From NCBI RefSeq assembly GCF_001436275.1, contig NZ_AZEH01000039.1, positions 425,336-489,335 on the forward strand: a stretch of 64,000 bases of DNA, read 5' to 3'. Source of the DNA: Liquorilactobacillus oeni DSM 19972 (GTDB lineage Bacteria; Bacillota; Bacilli; Lactobacillales; Lactobacillaceae). The translations under genes were made by a program, and so were the position numbers. The notes below the pieces were generated by a model. That model saw only the letters and a list, made by a program, of their open reading frames with translations, was not told the DNA's origin and did no database searches. This document shows positions 36,504 through 45,537 of this stretch, one piece after another (the stretch's first letter is position 1; each line of letters opens with the position of its first letter).

Positions 36504-36588
36504 TTGAAACACGTTAATGCACATATTACAGCTTAAAACAGGGGGGACTGGGTCAAAAGTTATATTTTGACTCAGTCCCCCTGTACAT
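36504..36588 (-). repeat. Dispersed repeat copy E: terminator plus one core arm
   Basis: On the minus strand, after the dehydrogenase stop, comes the hairpin at 36541-36582 (GGGGGACTGGGTCAAAA with TTTTGACTCAGTCCCCC, nearly perfect) and then the arm end ATTGAAACACGTTAATG at 36504-36520. It lies between convergent genes and could also stop comX transcription. Confidence 0.8.
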
Positions 36589-36638
36589 GCTTCTATAGTT
36601 AATTTTCTATAACCTAATCACGATTTTTTCCTTTAGGC

Positions 36639-37553
36639 TTAGAAGTAAGAACAGATCGGTTCTTGCCCATTTTTAAACCGCAATATCTCTTCAGCACATC
36701 TTTTGGATGAACTTATTAAATTTTCACTGGTATTTGCTCCGATATGGGGAGTCGCAACAAAGTTGGTCAGCTTAGTAAGCTTCTCAACAGTAAAACTATC
36801 AGAATCATCTAAAGTATCTACTGCTGCACCGGCAATTTGTTTACTTGCCAGTGCATTATACAAGGCAGTCGTATTTACTAATGAACCTCGGGCGGTGTTT
36901 ATTAGATATGCATTCTTTTTCATCTTTCTAATTGCTTTATCGTCAATAATGTTTTTTGTTTCGGCAGTCGCTGGAATATGCAGGCTGATGATATCAGACT
37001 TCTTCAGCAACGTATCAAGAGAAACCAGCTCTCCATACAATAACTTTTTTGGCCTATGATTATAGACCAACAGCTTCACCTGAAAGGGTTGTAAAAGAGC
37101 AGCAACTCTTCGAGCTATTTCTCCATAACCGATCAAACCAACCGTTTTTTGTTTTATCAGTGTTCCATCTTCTTCTATTTTCGGTGTGCCGAGTAGCTGC
37201 AGATGCCGGGATAGCAGCAGCATAAAACCCAGTGTTAACTCCGCAACTGATGAAGAATTTATTCCGGGTGTATAAGTTAAGCCGATCCCGGCTGCTTTCA
37301 ACGCCTGCAGCGGCAGGTTATCCACACCGACACCGTGCCGGACAATTAACTTTAAATTCGGAAACAGCTTTAAATCGCTCTTCGTTAACCTGTTGGCCCT
37401 AATGATTATCGCAAATACATCTTCTAGATTTGTCTCCTGCCGGCTTTCGCTGAACGAAAGTGACGGGTTCTTTTCGTATACCCGAAAGCCGTTCTTTTCG
37501 AGGATATCCAGCCCAGCACGATTAACATTGTCAACTACATAAATGGTTTTCAA
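36639..37553 (-). CDS. D-isomer-specific 2-hydroxyacid dehydrogenase
   Basis: About 304 residues from the TTG at 37553, placed by AAGAAGGG 6 bases upstream. The protein has the family's two domains: LKLIVRHGVGVDNLP near residue 68, the NAD-binding VGLIGYGEIARRVAALL near 140 (GxGxxG), LINTARGSLVN with the substrate Arg near 220, and VATPHIGANT with the catalytic His near 270. The best general match is phosphoglycerate dehydrogenase or hydroxyisocaproate-like enzymes; the ACT domain of full SerA is absent. Near a peptide-use region it might reduce 2-oxo acids from amino acids, which is inference. Confidence 0.85.
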   Translation of the reverse strand: MKTIYVVDNVNRAGLDILEKNGFRVYEKNPSLSFSESRQETNLEDVFAIIIRANRLTKSDLKLFPNLKLIVRHGVGVDNLPLQALKAAGIGLTYTPGINSSSVAELTLGFMLLLSRHLQLLGTPKIEEDGTLIKQKTVGLIGYGEIARRVAALLQPFQVKLLVYNHRPKKLLYGELVSLDTLLKKSDIISLHIPATAETKNIIDDKAIRKMKKNAYLINTARGSLVNTTALYNALASKQIAGAAVDTLDDSDSFTVEKLTKLTNFVATPHIGANTSENLISSSKRCAEEILRFKNGQEPICSYF

Positions 37554-37662
37554 AAGCAGCCCTTCTTTCTCATCAGAATTACAGTAACACCTAAATAAAT
37601 TACTCAAATGATACAAGTAAAGGTGCTGGAAAGCAAATGTTTGTTACGGCTCAGCCAAGGAA

Positions 37663-37973
37663 GTGTGCCAATAGTCGCTAGGCCTTGAGCATTAACTGCG
37701 AATTACGAACATAGTCTGGACTTGACTATGAGTAATTTGTGGTTAAGCGGAAAGAGCTGACTATTGAAACACGTTAATGCGCATACTATTAGGTTAAAAA
37801 GAAAAAGTGTGCCAATAGTCGCTAGACCTTGAGCATTAACTGCAAATTACGAACACAGTCCGAACTTGACTATGAGTAATTCGAGGTTAAGCGGAAAGAG
37901 CTGACTATTGAAACACGTTAATGCGGAATAAGTAGAGGAGCTAGGTTAAAATTTCACTTTTGACCCAGCTCCC
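37663..37973 (-). repeat. Dispersed repeat copy F: terminator plus two tandem 110-bp cores
   Basis: The first core is at 37663-37772 and the second at 37807-37916, each exactly 110 bp, direct repeats 144 bp apart. Each begins GTGTGCCAATAGTC and ends GACTATTGAAACAC on the plus strand. A terminator hairpin at 37935-37973 (GAGCTAGGTTAAAA... TTTTGACCCAGCTC) lies toward the M20 peptidase stop, giving the usual order stop, terminator, core on the minus strand. Confidence 0.92.
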
Positions 37974-37999
37974 GCTTGTTCTTCTTGATTTCATTTACA

Positions 38000-39157
38000 C
38001 TACTGAACCTTAAAAAATCTTTTTATTATATTCTTGTATATATCAACAAAATAATTAAACTGGCTTAACTCAACATATTCATTTTCCTGATGAGAGGTAT
38101 CAGAACCCGGTCCGAAGACAACCACTTTCATTTGCGGATTGGCCTTTACCAGTTCTGAAGCATCTGTTCCACCCGAGAAGCTGTGCAGCGGAAAGTCAAA
38201 ATTCAGTTTACGTTCTGCCGTCTCTTTTATTAAGGAGACAAATTCATCATCCGGATCTGTAATAACGGGAATTTTGTTCCCCAGCAGTTTGAATTCCAGT
38301 TGAGAATCGAAGTGATTATTGATATCTGCAACTAATTTTTTGACTTCTGAAATAATCTGGTCATTTGGTATTTCAGGAATAGTTCTCATTTTAACAAACA
38401 GACTAGCAGCGGAAGGAACTGAATTCAGCTGATCCCCGCCTTTTATCTTAGTAACAACCGGAACTACTTTGCCTAAATATTTATTTTCACTTCTCAGCGT
38501 CGAAAAATACTCTTCTTGTTTTTCATAGAATCGTATTAGCGGAGTGATTGCATTATAACCCTGCTCAGGAGTCGAGCTGTGTGCTGCCTTGCCCTTTGAT
38601 GCAATTTCATAGGTTATGGAGCCTTTGTGAGCAAACACAACCCGATACCCCGTTGGTTCTGCAACCAGCAAATGGTTCACATCATCAAGGTAACCATCTA
38701 TCACAAATCTTTTAGCACCCTGCATATGGTTGACCATGCTGGTTTCTTCGCCTACAGTACATAAAAGCTTTAGTTTTCCATTAATATTGATTCCTTCGTC
38801 CGCTAATTCCATCATCGCTAAAGCCATAACCGCAAGTCCAGACTTCATGTCTGATGCTCCGCGCCCATACATCTTCCCTTTGCTGACCCGAGCGCTCAAA
38901 GGCGGAAACTTCCATGCCGCAAGATTTCCCAGTTTTACCACATCCTCGTGTCCTGAAAGAGCAAGTACAGGTCCAGCGCTATTTCCCATTTCAGCATAAA
39001 AATCACAGCGGTCATCTTCTACAGAAACTAATTTACAATTAATATGGTGTTCTTCAAATTTATTTTCTAAGATTTTGGCCAAAGATTTTTCATGGCCGCC
39101 AACGGTGTTTGCATGTATTAAAGTTGCTAGGAAAGAGTCTCTTTTTTGTTCGTCCAT
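38000..39157 (-). CDS. M20 family (ArgE/DapE-type) peptidase or deacylase
   Basis: About 385 residues from the ATG at 39157 (GAGG 9 bases upstream). Zinc ligands are visible in order: LSGHEDVV near residue 77, GRGASDMKSGLA near 102, TVGEETS near 137, AEPTG near 163 and DTSHQENEYV near 360. The lid region HSSTPEQGYNAITPL lies between. The ArgE/DapE/carboxypeptidase G2 group cleaves N-acyl amino acids or short peptides. It is closely related to the protein at 44057, which carries an insert of about 34 residues after EPTG. It is the last of the leftward peptidase series. Confidence 0.88.
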   Translation of the reverse strand: MDEQKRDSFLATLIHANTVGGHEKSLAKILENKFEEHHINCKLVSVEDDRCDFYAEMGNSAGPVLALSGHEDVVKLGNLAAWKFPPLSARVSKGKMYGRGASDMKSGLAVMALAMMELADEGININGKLKLLCTVGEETSMVNHMQGAKRFVIDGYLDDVNHLLVAEPTGYRVVFAHKGSITYEIASKGKAAHSSTPEQGYNAITPLIRFYEKQEEYFSTLRSENKYLGKVVPVVTKIKGGDQLNSVPSAASLFVKMRTIPEIPNDQIISEVKKLVADINNHFDSQLEFKLLGNKIPVITDPDDEFVSLIKETAERKLNFDFPLHSFSGGTDASELVKANPQMKVVVFGPGSDTSHQENEYVELSQFNYFVDIYKNIIKRFFKVQ

Positions 39158-39209
39158 TCTGACCATCCTCAATAATTTAATGACTTCCGCTTCACCGACT
39201 CATAGTTCA

Positions 39210-41207
39210 TTACTTCTTGGCGAAATAATCTTCATCAGTAAAGCAAGCGACTATTTCACTCAAGCGTTTGATCCGGTTGCTTGGTTTTCCCGATCTTGAT
39301 AATTCATGGCTTTCTCCAAAAAAGCGGATAAATTTAGTCTCAACACCTAGAGTCTTCAAAGCAACAAACCATTGCTCGCCTTGTTCCAGCGGGCACCTGA
39401 GATCTTGATCGCTATGCAGAATCAGAGTGGGCGTCTTCACATTATTAATATAGGCAAGCGGCGATTCTTCCCATAATTTTTGCGGCTTTAAAATATTAAC
39501 ACCGCCGGCTTCGGAAGTATTGAACCAGTAACCGATATCACTCGTTCCTGACATACTTACAAAGTTTGAGATCGAGCGCTGTGTCGCTGCACGTTTAAAC
39601 CTATCCGTATGTGCAACCACCCAGTTCGTCATAAAACCGCCATAACTGCCGCCAGTAACAAACAAGCTATCCTGATCAATCTCTGGAAACTTCTTGATGA
39701 TCTGATCCACAGCAATCATCAAGTCTTCATAATCACCCTTGCCATAGTTTCCAACAACGCCGTCAGCATGCTTTTGACCATAGCCGAAGCTTCCGCGCGG
39801 ATTGACTAATAAGACAGCCATCCCTTTTGCGGCAAGAACTTGTACTTCATGATGAAAAGTATACCCGTGCATAGCATGCGGTCCCCCGTGAATATCCAGT
39901 ACTAAAGGAATTTTTTCTTTGCCGGAGAATAAAGGCGGCAAGGCAAAGAAACATGGGATTTTTCCCCCATCACTGTGCGTAAATTCAAAGGTTTGATACT
40001 CAGCAAAAGTATAATCGCGCTGCTGTTCCAAAACCTTTGTCTTCAACTCTTCAGCTTCTGCTTTTCCGAACTCTTCAACAAATAATCCCGCTGGCAGTTC
40101 CGGGCGGCTGACCACTAATGCTATGTTCCCTGAAACTGGATCAACGGCAAAATCTTGAATATGTTCTTTGCGATCAGTCAGTTTAGCAACCATTCCTTTT
40201 GCCGGATCAGCTGTATAAAGACAAACTTTACCTTTTTGACTGACAATAAAAACAAAACAGTGCTTGGCTTCATTCCACTGCAGCAGTGGATTAGTATTAT
40301 TCTGGTGAAAATCAGTTACGCATGAATCAGCCGCATGCAGTTCTTCTGCAGTTGAAAAAGTTAACAGCTGTTCTTCTTTCGTGTCGTAAACAAAAAATTT
40401 ATTTTCCTTTGCATTGTTGTATGTACCCTCATTTCCCAAAAAGCCTAAGTAACGGCCGTTTTGTGAAAAACACGGGTTGCTGAATGATGACTGCTGTGCA
40501 AAATTTTTCAAAATATTCTCATTCTTAACTACTTCAGTCAATTCTTCATTTAAAGTAAGCTGCCACAAGCCTTCATCAAAATTAAAATCATCATCTTCAG
40601 CTAACTTTTTTTCAAAGACAATCTTGAGCCCATCAGGTGAGATCGTAAACGCCTTGCGCGAGCTGAACCCAAAGTTCACCGCCGCTAAATAAACTTTTTT
40701 ACTGCTATCAATTCCTTGAAGCCACAACTTTCTTAAATGATCATCGTCTTCAAGCAAACCATGACCGTTGAACTTATAACAGGCTCTGGTAGTCGTAAAG
40801 GCCGGACCAGGCTCAACTTTTTTTGCTTGCGTCAGATACAGTATGTGAGCACCGTCTGGGTGGAGCATAAAATCTTTTATACCTGCGGCTTCGCTTGTCA
40901 GTTGTTTGACTGTCTTCGCATCGAAATCATAGTAATAAATCTGACGAGCTCCGTCCTTATTCGAAATAAAATAAAAACCAGTGTCTGCAGTCGCCCAGAG
41001 CGGTTCAATATTTAAAGAATCGGCTTTTAAAATACCATGATCTTCATTAGTAATAAGATCGTAAAGACGAATTTCAGAAAGATAGTTATCGCTGGCCTTA
41101 GTTACTTTGGTTTGAACATATAACACTTTGTTTCCCTTAGAATTATATTGCGGACTTGCAAGTGAATCAAAATGATACAGGTCTTTAATTTGAACAGTTT
41201 TATTCAT
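39210..41207 (-). CDS. S9 family serine peptidase (acylaminoacyl-peptidase type)
   Basis: The 665-residue protein has an N-terminal beta-propeller of about 400 residues with WD-like strands (YYFISNKDGARQIYYYDF, KIVFEKKL) and a C-terminal alpha/beta hydrolase. The catalytic triad is visible: Ser in FVTGGSYGGFMTNW near 520, Asp in LHSDQDLRCPLEQ near 605 and His in FFGESHELSRSG near 640. The DIHGGPHAMHG oxyanion region is near 445. Such cytoplasmic enzymes release acylated or free N-terminal residues from short peptides. AAGGGG precedes the ATG. It stands between two M20 genes. Confidence 0.92.
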   Translation of the reverse strand: MNKTVQIKDLYHFDSLASPQYNSKGNKVLYVQTKVTKASDNYLSEIRLYDLITNEDHGILKADSLNIEPLWATADTGFYFISNKDGARQIYYYDFDAKTVKQLTSEAAGIKDFMLHPDGAHILYLTQAKKVEPGPAFTTTRACYKFNGHGLLEDDDHLRKLWLQGIDSSKKVYLAAVNFGFSSRKAFTISPDGLKIVFEKKLAEDDDFNFDEGLWQLTLNEELTEVVKNENILKNFAQQSSFSNPCFSQNGRYLGFLGNEGTYNNAKENKFFVYDTKEEQLLTFSTAEELHAADSCVTDFHQNNTNPLLQWNEAKHCFVFIVSQKGKVCLYTADPAKGMVAKLTDRKEHIQDFAVDPVSGNIALVVSRPELPAGLFVEEFGKAEAEELKTKVLEQQRDYTFAEYQTFEFTHSDGGKIPCFFALPPLFSGKEKIPLVLDIHGGPHAMHGYTFHHEVQVLAAKGMAVLLVNPRGSFGYGQKHADGVVGNYGKGDYEDLMIAVDQIIKKFPEIDQDSLFVTGGSYGGFMTNWVVAHTDRFKRAATQRSISNFVSMSGTSDIGYWFNTSEAGGVNILKPQKLWEESPLAYINNVKTPTLILHSDQDLRCPLEQGEQWFVALKTLGVETKFIRFFGESHELSRSGKPSNRIKRLSEIVACFTDEDYFAKK

Positions 41208-41300
41208 AAACTTGCCCCTTTTAAAAAATTATTTTTAAGCACAAACAACAAACGAAATTCTTTCTGAAACATCGCAGGCTGCTTTAATAAAACGAGGGGA

Positions 41301-41415
41301 GTGTGACGTAAGTCGGTAAAATTTGAATACTAACAAGAAATTACGAACATAGCGCGTAATTTGCTATGAGTAATTCGTGGTTAATGTTCAAAGTCTACCG
41401 CCTATTAGCACACTT
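41301..41415. repeat. Diverged core of the dispersed repeat, copy G
   Basis: A 115-bp copy has ends GTGTGACGTAAGTC and GCCTATTAGCACAC and centre ATTACGAACATAG... CTATGAGTAAT. Both ends are of the CACAC type, whereas other cores have one CACAC and one GAAACAC end, so the two arms look like the same half facing each other. No terminator hairpin is attached. Confidence 0.65.
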
Positions 41416-41426
41416 TCCCATAAGTA

Positions 41427-42773
41427 TTATTTATTACCAAGAGTTTGGAGAACCTTATAAAGATAGAAACTGCCTTCTTTATAATCTTCAAGCCGAATAT
41501 TTTCATTAGGTGAGTGTGGTCCACTGCCGGCATAGTGAATACCCACCATAACGATCGGTACCTTTAATTCACTGTTGAATTGCTGTGCCGGGCCGCTGCC
41601 GGGCATATTAGGAAGAATCAAGCAGTTATCTGCGCCGTATACCTCATCGCCGATTTTTTTGCATAACTCAACAAAATCATCATCAAGCGGTGTCCGGAAA
41701 GCATATTCCCCATGGCCTAAATCCACTTTGACATCACTGAATCCATTTGCGACCAGTTGTTTTTGGATCAGCTGAGCAATTTTTTGAGGATCCTGATTTG
41801 GAACTAAGCGACAGTCAAGCTTTGCTGCTGCTCTGCTTGGAATGATGGTTTTACTGCCGTCACCCTCATATCCTGAAGTCAACCCATTGATTGTGATTGT
41901 ATTTCCGTTGACTAATGAATCAGCTGAACCCCTGTCTGAAATTGGCCGCAGCAAACCATAGTTCTTTTCTAATTTATCCTTATCAAAATCAAGCTCAGAA
42001 ATCGCTTGCTTAGTGTTCTCATCAAGCGGAACGATATCATCATAAAAACCGTCAACTAAGACTTGGCCGTTCTTATCTCTTAAAGAGTTAAGAGCTTCAA
42101 CCAAACGCCAGGCAGCATTATCCGCAAAGGTTGCTAGAGATGAATGAAGGTCTTTTTTAGCCGTGACAACTTTCATTTCAAAGGAAACTATACCCTTTAA
42201 ACCGCAAGTAATCTGGAAATTACAGTGTTCGTCTTTGCCGCCGCCTTCCCAAATACAATAATCTGCACTTAATTGTTCTGCATGGCCGCGAACATATTTT
42301 TCTACCCGCGGACTGCCGATTTCTTCTTCACCTTCAATCAAGAACTTGACGTTGACCGGTAATCCACCATTTTGGTTGAAATAGTCGATCAATGACAGCC
42401 GTGACAGCAGTTCGCCCTTATCGTCACAAACACCGCGTGCAAATACTTTTCCATCTTTAATAGTCGGTTCAAAGGGTTCTGTCAGCCATTCGTCTAATGG
42501 ATCTGGAGGCTGAACATCATAGTGGTTATAAAAAAGGACTGTTTGATCAGACTTGCCGTTGAACTCAGCAAAAATAACCGGGTTGCCGCCATGCTCATTC
42601 CATTTCTCTACTTTTGCTGCTCCGAGAGTTTTAAACTTGTCTACTATCCAAGCGACAGTTTTATCAATTCCCTTGTTTTGAGCTGAAATACTGGGAATTC
42701 TCAAATAATCAAACAAACTTGGCAGCTTTTCCTCAACAAAAGCTTCAACTATCTTCTTTTCATCATCTTTCAT
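41427..42773 (-). CDS. M20 family dipeptidase (PepV/CNDP-like)
   Basis: The 448-residue protein has FYNHYDVQPPDPLDEW near residue 82, VCDDKGELLSRL near 115, IEGEEEIGSP near 148, IWEGGG near 180 and HYAGSGPHSPNENIRLEDY near 425, giving the two-zinc ligand set of the carnosine-dipeptidase subgroup. Its dimerisation/lid domain contains the LHSSLATFADNAAWRLVEAL segment. It should hydrolyse dipeptides in the cytoplasm. The ATG at 42773 with AAGGAAAG upstream is preferred to the TTG one codon earlier. Confidence 0.9.
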   Translation of the reverse strand: MKDDEKKIVEAFVEEKLPSLFDYLRIPSISAQNKGIDKTVAWIVDKFKTLGAAKVEKWNEHGGNPVIFAEFNGKSDQTVLFYNHYDVQPPDPLDEWLTEPFEPTIKDGKVFARGVCDDKGELLSRLSLIDYFNQNGGLPVNVKFLIEGEEEIGSPRVEKYVRGHAEQLSADYCIWEGGGKDEHCNFQITCGLKGIVSFEMKVVTAKKDLHSSLATFADNAAWRLVEALNSLRDKNGQVLVDGFYDDIVPLDENTKQAISELDFDKDKLEKNYGLLRPISDRGSADSLVNGNTITINGLTSGYEGDGSKTIIPSRAAAKLDCRLVPNQDPQKIAQLIQKQLVANGFSDVKVDLGHGEYAFRTPLDDDFVELCKKIGDEVYGADNCLILPNMPGSGPAQQFNSELKVPIVMVGIHYAGSGPHSPNENIRLEDYKEGSFYLYKVLQTLGNK

Positions 42774-42856
42774 CAAATCACTTTCCTTACGTCATAATTA
42801 TTTTTTCATCTGAAAAACTAACTCCTAAAAACACTTGGCGGTTGTTAAGTCCTTTC

Positions 42857-44017
42857 TTACTTAATATTCAACAAAGCAAGAGCTGTATCGACATGCAGTT
42901 TAACTGCATAGATCAAAGCTTTGGGATTAACGACTAAATCAGAATGATGCAGATTTGAAGAACCCTGGCTCCCGATAAAAGCGTAACAGCCCGGTACCCG
43001 TTCTTCATAAGTGGCAAAATCGTCGTCAGCACACGAAGGCTGCGCCGTCACCACTTTCATGAATTTTTCAGCCACGCGGTTTACCGTCGCTGTTATCTCT
43101 AGGTCATTATTAACCGGAGAAGGTCCCTTATCCCAGTCAATTGCTGTCTGCTGTCCATAAGCTGTCCCAACGTTGGTAACTATCTGAGTAAATCTTTCTT
43201 TGATATAATTACGTTCTTCTTCAGAGAAGGTTCTAATCGTGCCTTTAAAAATCACTTCATCAGGAATAACATTATTTACTTTTCCGCCGCTGATACTGCC
43301 GATCGTCACAATCGCTGAATCAAAAGGAGAAGTATTTCGGCTGATAATCGACTGCAATGTTGTAATTATTGTTGCGGCAGTTACAATAGGGTCCTTTCCT
43401 GTATGCGGCATAGCAGCATGAGCACTAATTCCATGGACAGCTACTTGGAAATTATCATTAGAGGCCATCAGCGCCCCGCTTTTTAAGGCCACCATCCCAC
43501 ACGGAATAGTTGGCATATTATGCATGCCGAAGATAGCTGAGACCCCTGTAAGTGCTCCGGCAGCGATCATCAATTTCGCACCAGTGTGATTTTCTTCTCC
43601 TGGTTCAAAAATCAGCCTAATGCTGCCTTCTAATTGATCTTTCTTTTTATTAAGAATTTCAGCCGCCACCAATAAAGCAGCTGTGTGAAAATCATGTCCG
43701 CACGCATGTGAGATTCCATCATTGAGCGAACAATATTTTAAGCCGGTCTTTTCAAGAACTGGAAGTGCATCAATATCGGCTCTTAAGGCAATTGTTCGTT
43801 TGCTTTGCACCTCACCGGTTATTTCAGCAATCACACCCGTTTTTATTCCAGTATTCAAAACTTTGATACCGGCAGCACTTAATTTATCCTTAACAAAAGC
43901 AGTTGTCCATTCCTCTTTATTTGATACCTCGGGATGGCGGTGAAGTTCCGTAAAGATATTAATTATTTTTTTTGATAATTCAGTATCAGTGTGCGTGACA
44001 TCCACTGTATCATTCAT
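42857..44017 (-). CDS. M20D amidohydrolase (hippurate/aminoacylase-like)
   Basis: The 386-residue protein has RHPEVSNKEEWTT, ALRADIDALPVLEKTG near residue 75, SHACGHDFHTAALL near 103 (metal Cys/His), EPGEENHTGAKLMIAAGAL near 138, FGMHNMPTIPCG and HAAMPHTGKDPI. These define the aminoacylase/IAA-amino-acid hydrolase/hippurate hydrolase group, which frees N-acylated or N-aroyl amino acids. It follows the M20 gene at 44057 by 39 bases. AGGAGG precedes the ATG. Confidence 0.9.
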   Translation of the reverse strand: MNDTVDVTHTDTELSKKIINIFTELHRHPEVSNKEEWTTAFVKDKLSAAGIKVLNTGIKTGVIAEITGEVQSKRTIALRADIDALPVLEKTGLKYCSLNDGISHACGHDFHTAALLVAAEILNKKKDQLEGSIRLIFEPGEENHTGAKLMIAAGALTGVSAIFGMHNMPTIPCGMVALKSGALMASNDNFQVAVHGISAHAAMPHTGKDPIVTAATIITTLQSIISRNTSPFDSAIVTIGSISGGKVNNVIPDEVIFKGTIRTFSEEERNYIKERFTQIVTNVGTAYGQQTAIDWDKGPSPVNNDLEITATVNRVAEKFMKVVTAQPSCADDDFATYEERVPGCYAFIGSQGSSNLHHSDLVVNPKALIYAVKLHVDTALALLNIK

Positions 44018-44056
44018 TACAAACGCCTCCTACTTTTAAAGTCAACAACCTACAGC

Positions 44057-45313
44057 TTAATCATTAGCATGGCGTTCAAGAAACTTCACTGCTATTTCGG
44101 TATAAATCTTAATGAATTGCTTATAAGCTTTTACGTTAACAAATTCATTTTCTTTATGCGATTCTGAAATGTTGCCCGGACCGAAGACAATCATTTCCAT
44201 GTCTGGATTATTCTTGGTAAGGAAAGAGGCGTCTGTACCACCTGACATGCCGGCAAAAGTGAGCTGCTGTTCAAGCAAGGACGCTGCAATTTCCTTTGCC
44301 AGGTTAGCTAAAGTAAGCTCTTCTTTTGAGTATACAGGATCAACTTTTTCTAACACTTTGAACTCTAGGTCAGCGCCTTGTTCATTCAGTTCTTTAATCA
44401 ATCCCTTGATATCTTTTTCAAGGCTGTCACCGTCTTTTTCAGGCAAGGTTCTGATGTTTACCGCTATCTCAGCTTTATCAGGAACAGTATTGACTTGTTC
44501 ACCGCCACCTAATAAGGTCATTACCGGGGTCACTGCTCCCAACAAATCATTTTCAGCTGTCAGCGTCGAAAAATACTCAGTTTGAGCTTGAACAAACTTA
44601 AAGAGATCCTCTATCGCATTATGTCCCAACTCCGGCATTGAACTATGGGCAGATTTACCGTGTGCAACAACTTTGTACTGCAGTACCCCTTTATGCCCTA
44701 TAACAACGAAATACTGTTCCCCAAGCTGATTTGCACTGATCATATCAGCTATCTGCTGTTGGCTCAGGTTACGGCTCATATAAAAATTACTTTTTTTGAG
44801 CAACTCTGTCTGAGTTCCAGTAGGTTCACCCACAACCAATGCATCAACGTCGGCAGCCAGCTGCTGCTGCATGATCTGCTCAGCACCTAATTCACCAACT
44901 TCTTCACCGACGGTAGCAAACAGTCTAACAGTCCCTTTAAGTTCACTTTCTTTTTTCTTGAGTGCTAATAAAGCCAGTACTTCTGCAGCCAAACCAGATT
45001 TCATATCAGATGCACCGCGCCCATAAATTACATCACCATCGCGTTTTGCTTCCAGCGGAGATTGTTCCCAAGCTTTAAGATTCCCAAAAGCAACCGTATC
45101 TTCGTGTCCATCAAAAGCTAGTACCGGTTTTTCACCCGTGCCCACTTCAGCTACTAAAGTCTCGCGCTTGTCAGCGTATTTCAATCTTTTAGTTTTAATA
45201 TTGTTATCTTGAAATATTTTCTCTAAATAATCAGCAATTTCTTTTTCATTTCCGTTGACCGTATTAATATTAATCAAATCTGATAACAATTTTTCACTAT
45301 CAATTTCTACCAT
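44057..45313 (-). CDS. M20 family (ArgE/DapE-type) peptidase with extra insert
   Basis: The 418-residue protein has FDGHEDTVAFGNLKAW near residue 66, YGRGASDMKSGLAAE near 92, TVGEEVGELG near 127, GEPTG near 155 and SESHKENEFV near 387. It closely parallels the protein at 38000 but carries an insert of about 34 residues (ELLKKSNFYMSRNLSQQQIA and beyond) between EPTG and IGHKGVLQY. The insert is Gln-rich and of unknown role. The gene lies directly downstream of the opp operon, after a hairpin at 45401-45436. Confidence 0.87.
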   Translation of the reverse strand: MVEIDSEKLLSDLININTVNGNEKEIADYLEKIFQDNNIKTKRLKYADKRETLVAEVGTGEKPVLAFDGHEDTVAFGNLKAWEQSPLEAKRDGDVIYGRGASDMKSGLAAEVLALLALKKKESELKGTVRLFATVGEEVGELGAEQIMQQQLAADVDALVVGEPTGTQTELLKKSNFYMSRNLSQQQIADMISANQLGEQYFVVIGHKGVLQYKVVAHGKSAHSSMPELGHNAIEDLFKFVQAQTEYFSTLTAENDLLGAVTPVMTLLGGGEQVNTVPDKAEIAVNIRTLPEKDGDSLEKDIKGLIKELNEQGADLEFKVLEKVDPVYSKEELTLANLAKEIAASLLEQQLTFAGMSGGTDASFLTKNNPDMEMIVFGPGNISESHKENEFVNVKAYKQFIKIYTEIAVKFLERHAND

Positions 45314-45400
45314 GTCAGCTTTCCTACCTTCTAATGAATAATGCTAGTATCTGCTTTCAACAACATTATCTGGATTTACTCAGTCTGCTATAAATAATTA

Positions 45401-45436
45401 CAGCCAATTGACTGTAAAAGTTAGTCTAATTGGCTG
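45401..45436. terminator. Hairpin between oppF and the M20 peptidase gene
   Basis: CAGCCAATT pairs with AATTGGCTG, with two further pairs (CT/AG) inside. It lies 100 bases after the oppF stop and could terminate or attenuate leftward transcription between the transporter and the peptidases. A long T run is absent. Confidence 0.5.
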
Positions 45437-45537
45437 ATTGTGTAATCCACTTTTACTTCTTATTCTAAATGCAGCTGCTATATTGAGAATCAACTAAGAA
45501 TCCCAAATCCTGAACCACAAAATAAAATTAAAGCTAT

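Noticed and set aside
36265-36504. 79-codon minus-strand open frame opposite comX
   Set aside because: It lies antisense to the region-4 helix-turn-helix codons of the sigma factor and lacks a start signal.
44169-44585. 138-codon plus-strand open frame
   Set aside because: Antisense to the M20 peptidase gene whose zinc motifs are all intact; no supporting signals.
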